From assembly GCA_910591455.2 (NCBI GenBank), contig OU342804.1:13238133-13302132 (forward strand): a stretch of DNA of 64,000 nucleotides. The letters run 5' to 3'. Of this stretch, positions 62,690 to 64,000 are shown one piece after another (the stretch's first letter is position 1; each line of letters opens with the position of its first letter). This DNA comes from Pholis gunnellus. Taxonomy: Eukaryota; Chordata; Actinopteri; Perciformes; Pholidae. The notes beneath the pieces are model-generated. The model had not been told where the DNA came from and searched no databases. It saw only the letters and a program-made list of their open reading frames with translations. Both the position numbers and the translations under genes were made by a program.

Positions 62690-63110
62690 CTGCGTTTATT
62701 CAGAGCTAGTAAGCCATAATGAAGCTGAGGTTGATGATGATGAACTGCAACAGGATCCAAGAGCTGGCGTAACTCATGATAGGTAAAGCTTTCTGTGGAG
62801 ACTTTGATTTATTTAGCCGTAAGGTGCTGAATATTGGCTGTTCCTCTGAGCTTGAGGCCCTGTAGGGTCACGAGTCGGAGACATGCAGTTAAGACGCAGC
62901 CATCCAGTGCGTTTTAATATTTCTCTCTTCGCTTTGATCTCAGTAACTTCAGTCGAAGCTTGCTCAAATCATCACCGAGACATTTTAAAGAGTTGCAATT
63001 AGGGCCAAATAGCCGGCCATTTATCAAGCTCCTTTCATGTCCACCATTTTATTTTATGAAAGCAATCGATTGTCTCCGTGGCATGGAGGCACAGCCCGAC
63101 CTGTGCTTGT
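62690..63110. promoter_or_regulatory. strongest candidate conserved non-coding element
   Basis: A 400-bp repeat-free block. It contains AGCCATAATGAAGC, TTTGATTTATTTAGCC, GTTTTAATATTTCTC, GCTTTGATCTCAG (TCF-like), GAGTTGCAATTAGGG, GGCCATTTATCAAGC, CATTTTATTTTATGAAAGC and GCAATCGATTG (perfect core CAATCGATTG). The long unbroken motif run at 62930-63095 resembles known ultra-conserved enhancer texture. Confidence 0.48.
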
Positions 63111-64000
63111 GCTCCTAGGTGAAAGCGATGAGCGCAGTCAGGCCATCACTCCCGCAGTGAGTGGGAGAGATAGAGGGTGATTTGCCTGGCTGGAACACCA
63201 TGACCGACACTTCTTTCACATTTGCACCAGAGTAATCAGACAGCCCGGTCTGGTAAAAAATATAGCTGCTAGTCAAAATGCCAGGAGCTCCGGGCATCTG
63301 GGTTTGCTTTTGGGGTGGGGCTCGGCTGCTGGAAGGAAGACTGAAGAAGAAGAGAGGGAGAAAAACAGGCAGAGGTCAAAAGAGAGGCGAGAAAAAGATG
63401 GAGGAAAGAGATAGCAAGAAGAGAGCAAACAAAGCTAGTGAGTGCTACAGTTGTGTATTGTTTGTTTACAGTTGTGTGATATTTACATCACTGCTCCAGA
63501 GGAGTGCTCAGCTTTTTTGCAGACAGACGGCGAGGGAAAGACATGTGGCCGACACAGACTTAGACAAAGAGAGAGGGAGGCTTCACACACACACACGCAC
63601 ACACACACACAAACCAACACACATTAGACTGGGATTTGTTCGTCAAAAGCGTATTCAAAAAATGATGTACAAAATGAGCACCGTTCATCAATATTTAAAT
63701 CCTCAAACTGTGAAATGAAACGTATTTAATACATAAAATATGCATGCTTTCTTTAAAGATTTGGTCTGCGGGAGATGTGTGTTTTTTTATGACAAGTAAC
63801 ACAACAGTCTTTACATGCATATTTATCAGCAGCCTATATTAACGGATTAATGTGGTGAAGACCAACGCGCATACACAAATGTCCACACACAAACAAGCAC
63901 ATTATCTTATATGCACGTATTGTGCACTTCCATCCACACACAGTGAGACACACAGAAGCAGAGCAGAGCTCCAGCAGTGCGGGGCAGGAGAGGAGGCTGC
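63111..64000. other. non-coding sequence with imperfect palindrome and purine-rich tract
   Basis: ATGCCAGGAGCTCCGGGCAT at 63278-63297 is palindromic in 9 of 10 base pairs, so ORFs on both strands start MPGAPGI. 63335-63430 is purine-rich on the + strand. The end of the window is CA-rich background; the last 60 bp are GC-richer. Confidence 0.45.
63584..63610 (+). repeat. (CA)n
   Basis: A CA run with one G substitution, downstream of a purine-rich stretch. Confidence 0.92.

Overview
This window reads as vertebrate nuclear DNA, most likely from a teleost fish and probably a percomorph-type genome. It contains no gene I can name, no ORF with a recognisable protein domain, and no rRNA, tRNA, operon, CRISPR array or bacterial-style signal. 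The organism call rests on three things: very many long (CA)n/(TG)n tracts; low-copy short interspersed repeats of types I associate with fish genomes (hAT-like and other non-autonomous elements); and long stretches of unique, non-coding sequence rich in homeodomain, POU and TCF/LEF-type sites. No database search was possible, so the species, chromosome and host gene are unknown.

The most economical reading is part of a gene desert or a very large intron inside a regulatory block of a developmental gene. Blocks of unique, repeat-free sequence of about 150-500 bp, dense in TAAT/ATTA cores and octamer sites, alternate with microsatellites and plain background. I mark about 35 of them as candidate conserved non-coding elements (CNEs). 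The best are near 7.6-8.0, 12.7-13.0, 14.9-15.2, 19.5-19.8, 25.4-25.8, 29.1-29.4, 34.1-35.3, 41.9-42.9, 44.5-45.3, 53.1-54.0, 54.9-55.2, 56.6-57.0, 60.9-62.0 and 62.7-63.1 kb. These are calls from sequence texture and motifs; conservation is not shown.

Two observations touch on transcripts. At 8206-8353 (+) a 148-nt segment is bounded by a plausible splice acceptor and a good donor. It contains an ATG in strong Kozak context that stays open to the donor, so it could be an alternative 5' coding exon of an unrecognised gene. At 61070/61071 a polypyrimidine tract and AG are immediately followed by GTAAGT, the layout of a recursive splice site, which would fit a long intron on the plus strand. 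Weaker juxtaposed sites lie at 10271/10272 and 53606/53607.

Repeats by position: microsatellites occur throughout, the largest being a 116-bp (CA)n tract at 58.8 kb with a (TG)n tract upstream in inverted orientation. Composite (TG)n-(G)n or (C)n-(CA)n tracts lie at 14.55, 41.5 and 62.46 kb, and a 26-G run at 53.37 kb. A hAT-like element spans 8.70-9.24 kb. Two related copies of one short element lie at 6.45 and 32.86 kb. A second family occurs at 15.93 and 39.39-39.82 kb. A repeat-like segment covers 50.88-51.25 kb, and a strongly decayed hexamer satellite covers 54.46-54.90 kb. I found no evidence of a new biological system beyond these.
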